A DNA stretch of 64,000 bases from Chloroflexota bacterium (GCA_013112575.1 JABFGG010000020.1:20484-84483), one strand, 5' to 3'. Shown: positions 49,291 to 57,614, counted from the stretch's first letter. Notes: generated from the letters alone by a model not told the origin. Made by a program: numbers and translations.

Positions 49291-51711
49291 TCATGGTGGA
49301 GTTTGCTCGTCAAACCTTTCGCTTGACTCTGCAAACTCCCTAAGTAGATGCGCAGCATCTACGTCAACCTCAACCACATCCCCGATAAAGATGTTTTCCA
49401 GCACCTCTTCCCCATCCTGTTCAGCGAACATGGGCAGAAAACGCTCGGACTGCATGTCCAGCTTGGCGTTGGGTAGGATGCCAGGGGGCGTGGCATAGCC
49501 CGCGTTACGGATGACCCAATCATCTAACATCTCACGCGTCACGCCAAAGACCTGCAAAACAGTATGCATGGCGCGCAGCAGCAGTTCCTCATAACGTTCC
49601 AGGTTTATGCTTTTGAGATCAGGCGGCTTGGGCAAACCCCAGGCATGCACACCGGGCTTACCGCGCGTATACAGGAATTTGACACTCTGCCCGGCAGAGA
49701 ACTGTTTGCCCAGTGTCTCCAATTGCCTGGCTGCCGCAGCAGCAGGGGAAGGCTTCACGTATTCATCCAGTTCACGCGTCATGCGATGATAGACCAGCAT
49801 GTCCTCAAAAGGGATACGGCCTGCTTTGAGGTCAACCACTGTGCGGCGGATGGCCTGAATAATTTCGGGGAGTTCCTCTTTTAGGTCATCAAATTTGTCT
49901 GCCTTAGCCATCACCTTCAAGATGGCGTATTGCAGATCGTGGATAAAGGGCGGCGTGTCGTGGCGGCGCACTTCAACATTGCGCACTTTAATTTTATTGC
50001 CATCATAAATCCCGAAGAAACGGTTGGGCACACCTGCTTTGACATTACGGCGTGAAGGCAAAAAAGCAATCCACTTGTAAATGGCGTCTATATGCACTCG
50101 TATCCTCGTGCGCTCGATAATGGCTTGTTTTAGTTCTTGCACCTGCTCTCTGGTGTTTACCCCCTTTTTCTGCACGTACAGACCGTCCACGTACATGTGG
50201 ATCACGCGAAAACCGTGCTCCTCTGCCACTTCCTTGGCGCGCAGCAGCAATTCCCGGCTATAGGCTGTGACTGCCTCATGGGCCTCGATACGGCCCCAGC
50301 GGGCATTACGATAGCCCAGATAGCCAAAACACACGACCAACAACCATTTCAGGGAACCGGATTGGTCTTCCAGGCCGGCACGGCGCTCATCGTATTTGCC
50401 CATTTTTTTCAGAGCGTCTTTTATCAGCCAGCGTTTGTCCAACAAAGGCCGCACCGTTTCGGCCATCAAACCTGATACATCCTGATTTACGGGGACATCG
50501 GGCAGGCCGGGTACATAGATGGGATTTTCGCCCCTTACCCCCACAGTCTCCGATGACACGTTGTAGTGGTCCATGATGCTGGGATACATGGAAAAGAAAT
50601 CGATCATGACGACGTCCTCATGTACACCCACCAGCGGCTGGTAGACCGTGCCGCCCCAATCCGTCTGGATAAGCTGGTCCAGGGATTTGAAACGCTCAAC
50701 TTCCTGCTTGACGTGCGGCACCATGATGCCGTTGCGCAGCGCAACCGCCATCTGCATCGCTGTGATCCCGGAGCCCGTAGATTTGCGGCTGACCAGTTGC
50801 ACTGGCAGGCCCGTCACACGTGCCTGCTCAAAAGTGCCGCGCATACGGTAATCGCTGTACAGCATAGCATTGCGGGGGTCAACGTGGATGCGCCCAAACA
50901 GCAAGGTCTGCGCGCCGCGATACACGATCTGCCCATAGGTGAAATAGCTGAAAGCGTCGCGCTGGTCAGGCGTGAAGCGCGGGTCGCGGTTGGGGTTGAA
51001 ATCAAGGCCGTGTTCTTCTGCAAGTTCAAACAGATAAGGAAACAACCAATCGTCCCCCCAGGCCGCAAAGATCAGGTCGGGGTCATGTTTAGTAAGCAAA
51101 CTGTCGAGGCGCTGCACTGCGGCGGCCCCATCTTCCAGCGAGATGTACCAGGTCTTCTTGCCCACACCCACACTCAGGTATTTTGGTGTGCCGTGGTTAG
51201 GGTCAACGTCCGGCCTGATGCGCATCACGCGCAATTTGGGCAGGTCCATCTCCACCTCCCAGCGCGAGTGCAGCGGCTCGATATGCTGTATGCGCCCCTC
51301 ATCGTCCACCTGCAAGCTGCAACGCCCCAGCGCAAAGACATCGTAATGGGCACTGTAACGCAGCATCAGAGGCAGGTCGGCATCGTAATAGGTCAGGTCG
51401 GGGAAACGTTTTTTGGCACGGTAGAAGACGCGTTGCTGCTCGGCAGGATTGGTGACCTCCACCTCAAGCACATCCAGCGGCCCAGTAAAGAGGTCGCGCC
51501 TTTGGGTACGTCTCAATAACAGTTGCGCATTGTCGGCGCGCAGATATTTCCACAGCTCGCGCAGTTCCTCGGTGGGGCCATGCACGTAAAAACGGATGGG
51601 AAAATCCTGCTTAAAACGGTAGCGTTCTCCGTCTTCTCCAATGAGCCACACCACCAGGCCATCTTCGGCATGCGCGTACACGTCCAACAGCCAGCCGCGT
51701 AGCTCAGGCAT
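49291..51711 (-). CDS. Family B DNA polymerase with degenerate exonuclease and altered motif C
   Basis: 806 aa. Motif A is intact: DFFSMYPSIM at about residue 368. Motif B is recognisable (KWLLVVCFGYLGYRNARWG, ~455). Motif C reads MYVDGLYVQK (~502) where most family B enzymes have YxDTD, so the second aspartate is absent. The 3'-5' exonuclease region lacks the DxE of Exo I (it reads MRIRPDVDPNHG); LIFAAWGDDWLFPYLFE stands where Exo II is expected. Proofreading is probably lost, and polymerase activity is uncertain. ATG 51711 overlaps the small upstream gene by 8 nt and is last of a tight three-gene cassette. Confidence 0.88.
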   Translation of the reverse strand: MPELRGWLLDVYAHAEDGLVVWLIGEDGERYRFKQDFPIRFYVHGPTEELRELWKYLRADNAQLLLRRTQRRDLFTGPLDVLEVEVTNPAEQQRVFYRAKKRFPDLTYYDADLPLMLRYSAHYDVFALGRCSLQVDDEGRIQHIEPLHSRWEVEMDLPKLRVMRIRPDVDPNHGTPKYLSVGVGKKTWYISLEDGAAAVQRLDSLLTKHDPDLIFAAWGDDWLFPYLFELAEEHGLDFNPNRDPRFTPDQRDAFSYFTYGQIVYRGAQTLLFGRIHVDPRNAMLYSDYRMRGTFEQARVTGLPVQLVSRKSTGSGITAMQMAVALRNGIMVPHVKQEVERFKSLDQLIQTDWGGTVYQPLVGVHEDVVMIDFFSMYPSIMDHYNVSSETVGVRGENPIYVPGLPDVPVNQDVSGLMAETVRPLLDKRWLIKDALKKMGKYDERRAGLEDQSGSLKWLLVVCFGYLGYRNARWGRIEAHEAVTAYSRELLLRAKEVAEEHGFRVIHMYVDGLYVQKKGVNTREQVQELKQAIIERTRIRVHIDAIYKWIAFLPSRRNVKAGVPNRFFGIYDGNKIKVRNVEVRRHDTPPFIHDLQYAILKVMAKADKFDDLKEELPEIIQAIRRTVVDLKAGRIPFEDMLVYHRMTRELDEYVKPSPAAAAARQLETLGKQFSAGQSVKFLYTRGKPGVHAWGLPKPPDLKSINLERYEELLLRAMHTVLQVFGVTREMLDDWVIRNAGYATPPGILPNAKLDMQSERFLPMFAEQDGEEVLENIFIGDVVEVDVDAAHLLREFAESSERFDEQTPP

Positions 51712-52009
51712 CGTCCGCTTCCAGGGCAGCCAGGCGTTTTTCCAGTTTGGCGATACGCCGCAACAACAACTCCACGCGCTGGTCCTGACGGCGGTCATAT
51801 TTGCGTTCTTCCAGTGCAAATGTGGTCAGGATGGGCACGCTGGGGAAAGGATGCTGCACGTAGGGCAGAACGTACAAATGCTGGCGGGCCGTGACCACCA
51901 GTTCATCGAACAATTGCTGATCCTCCTGGCGCAGGGAGCGCCGGAAACCGGACAGGCGCTGGATCTCCTCTTCAAAGATGGGCGTAGGTGGTTTTTGGGT
52001 ACGGCCCAT
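51704..52009 (-). CDS. Small coiled-coil protein in the PolB cassette
   Basis: 101 aa. No family recognised. The middle (VVTARQHLYVLPYVQHPFPS) is mixed, and the C-terminal ~35 residues (RVELLLRRIAKLEKRLAALE) form a clear heptad-like coiled coil. ATG 52009 shares its A with the upstream stop (TGATG), and its end overlaps the polymerase start by 8 nt. An accessory or linking subunit between the RecA-like protein and the polymerase is a reasonable inference. Confidence 0.7.
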   Translation of the reverse strand: MGRTQKPPTPIFEEEIQRLSGFRRSLRQEDQQLFDELVVTARQHLYVLPYVQHPFPSVPILTTFALEERKYDRRQDQRVELLLRRIAKLEKRLAALEADDA

Positions 52010-52557
52010 CAGAGCATGCGCTCCTGCACATGGGCAGTGTGCAATTCAGCTTCAGGCTCTGCGTCCAGGGCGATGATCTCATCTGCCATGTTCATTAGTA
52101 CGTTGAGTAGATGCGGCCGGGTGGCATGGGGATGAGCGCTGACCAGCAAAGGCCCCGCCCCTCGCAAGCGTTGTAGTTGCTGCGTGGTTTGGGCCATCAG
52201 GCGGTTTACCTCATCATCGTTAACGCTTTCATCCGCGTAGGTCGAAAGCAGGTCAAAGATGAGGCGCGGGAAGGGAGTGTTGGCGTCCGTCTCGCGCAGC
52301 AAACGCAGCATCTCATAGCAGGTGAAAGCGCGCCCCACCTTGATCTGGTTGAGCAATGCCTGGTAAGCCGCCGGGTACTGCTCACTGATAGCGTAGGCCA
52401 GCTTTGTGGGGTCAAAGCGGTTGCCCCCCACCAGGCAATCGACGGGCGTTTTGCCTGCCGTCCATACCAGCGCAGAGCGCATGATGGCCTGGGTACGCTT
52501 GGGGGTGCCTGTCAGCAGAGTGAGTTTAGGGGTGTAAAGTGGGATGATGTTTTCCAT
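52009..52557 (-). CDS. RecA-superfamily-like protein with degenerate P-loop
   Basis: 182 aa. LTLLTGTPKRTQAIMRSALVW lies where a RecA-like Walker A would be (seen in part as LLTGTPKRTQAI), but the GKT/S signature is not intact. RLIFDLLSTYADE resembles Walker B, and GPLLVSAHPHATRPH the following strand of RecA-like folds. Overall length matches ImuA-type or SulA-like RecA relatives. ATG 52557 has GGGGG just before it. First of the three overlapping genes with the coiled-coil protein and polymerase. Fold assignment is tentative. Confidence 0.55.
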   Translation of the reverse strand: MENIIPLYTPKLTLLTGTPKRTQAIMRSALVWTAGKTPVDCLVGGNRFDPTKLAYAISEQYPAAYQALLNQIKVGRAFTCYEMLRLLRETDANTPFPRLIFDLLSTYADESVNDDEVNRLMAQTTQQLQRLRGAGPLLVSAHPHATRPHLLNVLMNMADEIIALDAEPEAELHTAHVQERML

Positions 52558-52601
52558 ACCCCCACGATAAGGTCAGCATTATCAAAAATCAATCGCCCTG
52601 C

Positions 52602-52641
52602 GGGTTAAATATAGGCAATTGCCTTTAACCCTTTGGGTTAA
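52602..52641. repeat. Nested palindromes between the LuxR gene and the RecA-like/PolB genes
   Basis: GGGTTAAA (52602-52609), the 12-bp palindrome AGGCAATTGCCT (52613-52624), TTTAACCC (52624-52631) and GGGTTAA (52635-52641). Three GGGTTAA half-sites in alternating orientation lie in the 95-nt gap upstream of the RecA-like start. Candidate operator or hairpin. Confidence 0.55.
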
Positions 52642-52652
52642 TTTTCCCCTAT

Positions 52653-53087
52653 TCAGGCTGGCAAATGGATATTTTTGCCCACCCACTCGCCAAAATCCAC
52701 ATGCAGCAGCTTCTGGCGCATCTCGCGGGTCGACTCGCAATCCAGATGCTGCACCGCATTGCGCAGGTGCGCTTTAACGGTGTTATGTTCAATGGTGAGA
52801 ATCTCGGCAATCTCCCCCCGGCTTTTATCAATGGAGAAGAGGGCCACTACCTCGCGCTCCCGGCGGGTGAGTTGAGCCCAACGTTCGATCATGGATTCAG
52901 CGTCAATGCGCTGCTGGATGGCATTGGCAATGAGTTCATCGAGTACATCTTCCAAAGCACGGTTTTCCTGCGCAGCCCAATTCTGCAGGATGGGTGCATG
53001 TTCACTGCGCAACCTGATCTGCACCCCCAGCTCACGCTGGACGGCGTTGGATAAATTGCTGAAGATGTAATCGAACCCGGAGGTCAT
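52653..53087 (-). CDS. LuxR-type HTH regulator
   Basis: 144 aa. The C-terminal half holds a LuxR/GerE helix-turn-helix: LTRREREVVALFSIDKSRG and EIAEILTIEHNTVKAHLRNA. The N-terminal ~75 residues are helical and not a recognisable receiver or PAS domain. ATG 53087 lies 9 nt after a -10 TATGAT, so the mRNA is probably leaderless. The gene is the first minus-strand unit before the RecA-like/PolB cassette and may control or belong to it. Confidence 0.85.
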   Translation of the reverse strand: MTSGFDYIFSNLSNAVQRELGVQIRLRSEHAPILQNWAAQENRALEDVLDELIANAIQQRIDAESMIERWAQLTRREREVVALFSIDKSRGEIAEILTIEHNTVKAHLRNAVQHLDCESTREMRQKLLHVDFGEWVGKNIHLPA

Positions 53088-53096
53088 AGCACTTCT

Positions 53097-53126
53097 ATCA
53101 TATAGCACAATTGTTCTAAATGTCAA
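53097..53126 (-). promoter_or_regulatory. Promoter of the LuxR gene with LexA-like site
   Basis: Minus strand TTGACA (53126-53121), 18-nt spacer, TATGAT (53102-53097). The spacer contains AGAACAATTGTGCT (53117-53104), one base from the GAAC-N4-GTTC consensus and placed as in the promoter at 9641. Confidence 0.65.
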
Positions 53127-53165
53127 GTGACGGTTTCATTGCGGCTTTATGTTGGTCGCCTGCTT

Positions 53166-53171
53166 TATAAT
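53166..53171 (+). promoter_or_regulatory. -10 box of the R2lox operon
   Basis: TATAAT followed by 6 nt and ATG 53178; leaderless start expected. No convincing -35. Confidence 0.5.
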
Positions 53172-53177
53172 CACAAC

Positions 53178-54086
53178 ATGACTGACCTCTCCCACACCAG
53201 CTTTACCACAACCACCCGCGGCCTCGACCGCAACTCGCCACCCATGCGCCTCTTCGAGAAGGCCAAGACCTACGGGATTTGGAACCCCAGCGACATAGAC
53301 TTTTCCCAGGACAAACAAGATTGGGCCAAAATGACCAAGGAAGAGCAAGACCTCATCCTGCGCCTGACGGCCCTCTTCCAGGCCGGGGAAGAAGCTGTCA
53401 CTCTGGACCTGTTGCCGCTCATTCAGGTCATCGCCGAGGAAGGCCGCCTGGAAGAAGAGATCTTCCTGACCAGCTTCCTGTGGGAAGAGGCCAAACACAC
53501 CGACTTCTTCAGCCGTTTCCTGGAAAAGGTTTGCCAGCACACGGGCGACCTGAGCCACTACCATACCGAAAATTACAACACCGTTTTCTACCAGGAACTG
53601 CCCAAAGCGCTCAAGCGCCTGCGCACGGACAGTTCCCCCGAAGCGCAGATACAAGCTTCCGTGACCTACAACATGGTGGTGGAAGGCATGTTGGCCGAAA
53701 CCGGCTATCACGGCTACTTCAGCATATTGGAAGATAACAACTTGATGCCCGGCGTGCAAAATGGCATAGCCCTGCTCAAACAGGACGAGTCTCGCCACAT
53801 CGCCTACGGCATCTTTCTGCTATCGCGCCTCATCGCCGAGAACCCGGACCTGTGGGACAGCCTGGAAAGCCACATGAACGGTTTGCTCTACCCGGCCATT
53901 GGCGTGATCGGGGATGCTTTTGCTGCTTATGAGGTCGTGCCCTTTGGCCTCAAAGAAGAAGTCTTTGTAGACTACGCCATGGACCAGTTCCAGAAACGTT
54001 TCCAGCGCCTGGAAAAGGCGCGCGGCGCCAGCCTGGACGAGATCTACCGCGTCACCCAGCGGATCATAGAGAGCAATGACGGATAA
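53178..54086 (+). CDS. R2-like ligand-binding oxidase (Mn/Fe R2lox)
   Basis: 302 aa. Ferritin-like fold related to the ribonucleotide reductase R2 subunit but of the R2lox group. Metal ligands can be placed as E71, E104, H107, E169, E204 and H207 (in AGEEAVTLD, WEEAKH, MVVEG and DESRH). The tyrosine and valine that form the ether cross-link in R2lox match Y164 and V74, with the same ligand spacing as in the mycobacterial protein. R2lox proteins bind a fatty acid and perform two-electron oxidations of unknown substrates. The next gene, a GMC flavoprotein, overlaps by 11 nt, suggesting a joint oxidation pathway. Confidence 0.92.
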   Translation: MTDLSHTSFTTTTRGLDRNSPPMRLFEKAKTYGIWNPSDIDFSQDKQDWAKMTKEEQDLILRLTALFQAGEEAVTLDLLPLIQVIAEEGRLEEEIFLTSFLWEEAKHTDFFSRFLEKVCQHTGDLSHYHTENYNTVFYQELPKALKRLRTDSSPEAQIQASVTYNMVVEGMLAETGYHGYFSILEDNNLMPGVQNGIALLKQDESRHIAYGIFLLSRLIAENPDLWDSLESHMNGLLYPAIGVIGDAFAAYEVVPFGLKEEVFVDYAMDQFQKRFQRLEKARGASLDEIYRVTQRIIESNDG

Positions 54087-55734
54087 ACACACAGAGGTCT
54101 ACGACTTCGTCATCGTCGGCTCCGGTTTTGGGGGCAGCGTCTCGGCCATGCGCCTGACTGAAAAGGGCTACAAGGTGCTGGTGCTGGAGAAGGGCAAACG
54201 CTTCCGCGACGAAGACTTCCCCACTACCAATCTCAAGTTCTGGAAATATATTTGGAATCCCCTAATTCGCAGCTTCGGCATCTTACAGATCAGCATCCTG
54301 GACGGTATGCTCATACTTCATGGGACGGGTGTGGGAGGAGGTAGCCTGGGCTACGCCAATGTGCTGATGGAGCCGGACGATGCCATGTTCGACGCTCCTG
54401 GCTGGAAAGACCTGGCCGATTGGAAGAGCATACTGCGGCCGCATTACGATGCGGCCAAACGCATGCTGGGCGTGGCGCGCAACCCAAAACTGTGGCACGC
54501 CGATGAAGTGCTCAAAGAAGTGGCAGCGGAGTTCGGACAAGGAGAGAGCTTTGAAGCCACCCAGGTGGGCGTGTTCTTTGGACAGAATGGCAGCGAAGGT
54601 CAGCAGGTACCGGACCCATTCTTTGGTGGGGAGGGCCCTGAGCGCACCACCTGTACACATTGCGGGGGCTGCATGGTGGGCTGCCGCTACAATGCTAAGA
54701 ACACCCTCGTTAAGAATTATCTTTACCTGGCGGAGAAATGGGGCACACAGGTTGAGGCGGAGGTCGAAGTGCATGACATTAAGCCTCTTGAGGAGCAAGC
54801 CGATGGGGCGCGGTACAAAGTTGAGTATCGCAGTTCCACAGCGATAGCTTTCAAATCCCCTAAAAGTGTACGTGCTCGCAATGTGATCCTCTCCGCTGGG
54901 GTGATGGGCACGCTCAAGCTGCTGTTCCACTGTCGTGATGTTACGGGGTCGCTGCCCCACCTCTCCCCCAGACTGGGCGAAGGAGTGCGTACCAACAGCG
55001 AAGAGTTATTAGGCGGCACAGCCCGCAAGGGCGACATCGATTATTCGCAGGGCATTGCCATCACGTCCGCATTTCGGGCCGACGCAGTTACCACGGTGGA
55101 ACCCGTGCGCTACCCCTCCGGTTCCTCGCTGATGCGCCTGCTGTCTGCCCCACTGATCGATGGCGGCAGAAGCCGTATTGCGCGGTTATTCAAGGCCCTG
55201 GCTGTCATCCTGCGACGCCCTGTGGATTTCCTGCGCTCGCAGGTGCTGCCCGGCTGGGCCAACCGCACTACCATCTTATTGGTGATGCAAACCGTGGACA
55301 GCCAGATGAAGGTACGGCATGGACGCGGCTTGTGGACGCTGTTCCGGCGCGGCTTGGTGACCGAACAGGATCAAAGCTCAGCCCCGCCAGCGCAACTTGA
55401 AGTCGGCCATGCCGTGACGCGCTCTTTTGCAGATAAGACCAACAGTATACCGGCAGGCTCGGTCAGCGAGGGGCTGCTCAACATGCCCGCTACGGCTCAC
55501 ATCATGGGCGGCTGCTCAATGGGCCGCAGTGCAGAAGATGGGGTGATAGATTTGAATTGCGAAGTGTTCAATTACCCGGGACTGTACGTGGTCGATGGCT
55601 CGATCATGCCAGCCAACCCGGGCATCAACCCCAGCCTGACCATCACGGCCCTGGCCGAATATGCCATGAGCCGTATGCCTACCAAAGAAGGGGCAGAAGT
55701 TCGTCAACCCATGCACACAACACATAAAAAATAG
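54076..55734 (+). CDS. GMC-family FAD oxidoreductase (cholesterol-oxidase-like)
   Basis: 552 aa. The dinucleotide-binding motif VIVGSGFGGSVSAMRL is at the N-terminus; HGTGVGGGSLGYANVLM is the GMC loop. A cysteine-rich segment CTHCGGCMVGCRYN near residue 195 is common in this branch and may hold a metal. The C-terminal HIMGGCSMG and VVDGSIMPANPGINPSLTI segments give the active-site and FAD contacts. The start overlaps R2lox by 11 nt. Probably oxidises a sterol-like or other large alcohol; substrate unknown. Confidence 0.9.
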   Translation: MTDKHTEVYDFVIVGSGFGGSVSAMRLTEKGYKVLVLEKGKRFRDEDFPTTNLKFWKYIWNPLIRSFGILQISILDGMLILHGTGVGGGSLGYANVLMEPDDAMFDAPGWKDLADWKSILRPHYDAAKRMLGVARNPKLWHADEVLKEVAAEFGQGESFEATQVGVFFGQNGSEGQQVPDPFFGGEGPERTTCTHCGGCMVGCRYNAKNTLVKNYLYLAEKWGTQVEAEVEVHDIKPLEEQADGARYKVEYRSSTAIAFKSPKSVRARNVILSAGVMGTLKLLFHCRDVTGSLPHLSPRLGEGVRTNSEELLGGTARKGDIDYSQGIAITSAFRADAVTTVEPVRYPSGSSLMRLLSAPLIDGGRSRIARLFKALAVILRRPVDFLRSQVLPGWANRTTILLVMQTVDSQMKVRHGRGLWTLFRRGLVTEQDQSSAPPAQLEVGHAVTRSFADKTNSIPAGSVSEGLLNMPATAHIMGGCSMGRSAEDGVIDLNCEVFNYPGLYVVDGSIMPANPGINPSLTITALAEYAMSRMPTKEGAEVRQPMHTTHKK

Positions 55735-55739
55735 ATATT

Positions 55740-56099
55740 ATGGCAACGGATTACGAAAGTCTCAAAAGCTATATGTTAGCCAAACCAGGCACGTCATGCG
55801 GCTACCCCTTTGGAGAGGGCGCGCTGGTCTTTAAGGTGCTGGATAAGATGTTTGGGCTGATCGGGGAGGAAGACCCGCTCAATATGAACCTCAAATGTGA
55901 CCCGGAGGATAGCCTAGCTTTGCGCGATCAGTATGAGTCGATCATCCCCGGCTATCACATGAATAAAAAGCACTGGAATACCTTGTATCTGGATGGGAGC
56001 ATACCGGAGAAATTGGTCTACGAACTGATCGATCATTCTTATGATCTGGTGGTGAAAAGTTTGAAAAAAGCGGATAGGGAAAAGCTGAAGATTAGCTAG
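55740..56099 (+). CDS. MmcQ/YjbR family protein
   Basis: 119 aa. LKSYMLAKPGTSCGYPFGEG at the N-terminus, LNMNLKCDPEDSLALRDQ and GYHMNKKHWNTLYLDG are the family's conserved stretches. YjbR proteins have a DNA-binding-like fold; function unknown. Begins 6 nt after the GMC stop without a ribosome binding site. Confidence 0.88.
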   Translation: MATDYESLKSYMLAKPGTSCGYPFGEGALVFKVLDKMFGLIGEEDPLNMNLKCDPEDSLALRDQYESIIPGYHMNKKHWNTLYLDGSIPEKLVYELIDHSYDLVVKSLKKADREKLKIS

Positions 56100-56104
56100 G
56101 GACT

Positions 56105-56689
56105 GTGTTCACAATAAGAATGGCAAAGCTCGAAGATGCGGAGGGGATATTAAGTATCTATGCGCCTATCGTAGAGAAAACGCCCATCTCCTTCGAGCTT
56201 GAGCCACCCTCGCTCAATGAAATGCGACGGCGGATAACAAACACCATCAAGGAACGACCGTGGTTAGTATGTGAAGCTGATGGGGAAATCCTGGGCTATG
56301 CATATGCCAGCACGTACCGTTCACGGGGGGCCTATGCCTGGGCCGTAGAGACCTCGGCATATGTGGATGAACAACACCAACGCAAAAGCATCGCCAGAGG
56401 ACTGTACACTATCCTGCTGAAGATCTTGGAGTTGCAAGGCTATCATACAGCCTTCGCGGGCATCGCCCTACCCAATGAGGCCAGTGTGAAGTTCCATGAG
56501 GCCATGGGCTATGAGGCCATCGGGGTATTCCGGCAGGCGGGTTTTAAATTTGGCAAGTGGCATGATGTAGGCTGGTGGCAGCGTCATATTGGGAACGACC
56601 AGAGTATGCCGGTTGGCCTGCCCAAACCAGTGAATAAATTATTTGGCGGAGTTGAGTGGGAAGAGGCTTTGCAGGGAGGAAAGAGATAG
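56105..56689 (+). CDS. GNAT acetyltransferase, phosphinothricin acetyltransferase-like
   Basis: 194 aa. RMAKLEDAEGILSIYAPIVE at the N-terminus, the AcCoA-binding HQRKSIARGLYTILLKI (Q/RxxGxG/A-like) and YHTAFAGIALPNEASVKFHE are the signature of the PAT/Bar branch that acetylates amino-acid-like compounds. GTG 56105 keeps the first beta strand; the next ATG would remove it. Substrate inferred by family only. Confidence 0.88.
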   Translation: MFTIRMAKLEDAEGILSIYAPIVEKTPISFELEPPSLNEMRRRITNTIKERPWLVCEADGEILGYAYASTYRSRGAYAWAVETSAYVDEQHQRKSIARGLYTILLKILELQGYHTAFAGIALPNEASVKFHEAMGYEAIGVFRQAGFKFGKWHDVGWWQRHIGNDQSMPVGLPKPVNKLFGGVEWEEALQGGKR

Positions 56690-56705
56690 AAGGACTGGGA
56701 GCGTA

Positions 56706-57614
56706 ATGAGAAGACCACAAACAATTATTGTTACAGTTGTTTTCTACTTAATTGCATGTTCATCTGCCTCTGTAAAGAACATAGCAACGGCGCAACCATC
56801 CCATCCACCAACACGATCCAGCACCACAACAAATATGACTATCCCTGCAACGAGAACCACTTCTCCAGAAATTGCAATCCAATCTTATGGATTTCCGACC
56901 CCGCTCCCGCTTTTAACAGATGATGAAGTACAGAGATTGTTACTTGACCTTATGGAAAACAACGGAGGCTGCAAACTACCCTGCTGGTGGGGAATCACTC
57001 CCGGAAAATCAAATTGGGAAGAAACTAGGGCTTTTTTTGAGAAGTTTTCAATGCTGATTTATGAAGAAAAAGATGTAAAAGTGATCAGGAATGATAGTGA
57101 AGTTGAATTGGATTATCATGGAATTGAGTACAAACTCTCTTCATCCTATGAGAACTCATACATAATCATTTGGACTCAAAATGATATAGTTGACAGTATC
57201 TCTGTAAATAAGATAGAGGGCTCGACAGGTTTTTTTGTACTGAGCGATGTTGTAAAACACTTTGGGAATCCAGACCGAATATGGATAAATGCCAGAGAGA
57301 CATCCAAAGAGAAGTGGATGGTTGCTTATGACTTTGTTTACGACAAGCAGAAATTCGTTATAAGATATTTTTCCTTTGATGGGCAAGAAGAAGATGGAAT
57401 GATCACAGCTTGTTTTCAAGAAGCGTCAGGATTAGAACTATTTTCGGAAAACGAAATTCTATCCAGAGATACGATTTATCAACAACAACTAATCAAAATA
57501 ATAGAACTTGATCTCGCAGAGTTCTCAGAAAGTCGTTTGCAAGAGTTTATCTCAAGTGTAGAAAACAGTGACGAGGAATTTTGTATACAAACATTGTTGC
57601 GATTTTGGGAGTAG
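56706..57614 (+). CDS. Lipoprotein with GC(x)LPCWWG motif, AT-rich
   Basis: 302 aa. Lipobox VVFYLIACSSAS, a Thr/Pro-rich spacer, then NNGGCKLPCWWGITPGKSNW, a motif I associate with lipoproteins of this phylum. The rest is alpha/beta with many Asp, Glu, Lys and Ser residues. Its DNA is clearly richer in A and T than the neighbours (notably 57000-57600), which suggests recent arrival or relaxed selection. ATG 56706 lies after GGGAGCGTA. Function unknown. Confidence 0.7.
   Translation: MRRPQTIIVTVVFYLIACSSASVKNIATAQPSHPPTRSSTTTNMTIPATRTTSPEIAIQSYGFPTPLPLLTDDEVQRLLLDLMENNGGCKLPCWWGITPGKSNWEETRAFFEKFSMLIYEEKDVKVIRNDSEVELDYHGIEYKLSSSYENSYIIIWTQNDIVDSISVNKIEGSTGFFVLSDVVKHFGNPDRIWINARETSKEKWMVAYDFVYDKQKFVIRYFSFDGQEEDGMITACFQEASGLELFSENEILSRDTIYQQQLIKIIELDLAEFSESRLQEFISSVENSDEEFCIQTLLRFWE

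Noticed and set aside
50566..51519. Plus-strand 317-aa reading frame
   Set aside because: Antisense to the family B polymerase; no domain and no ribosome site.
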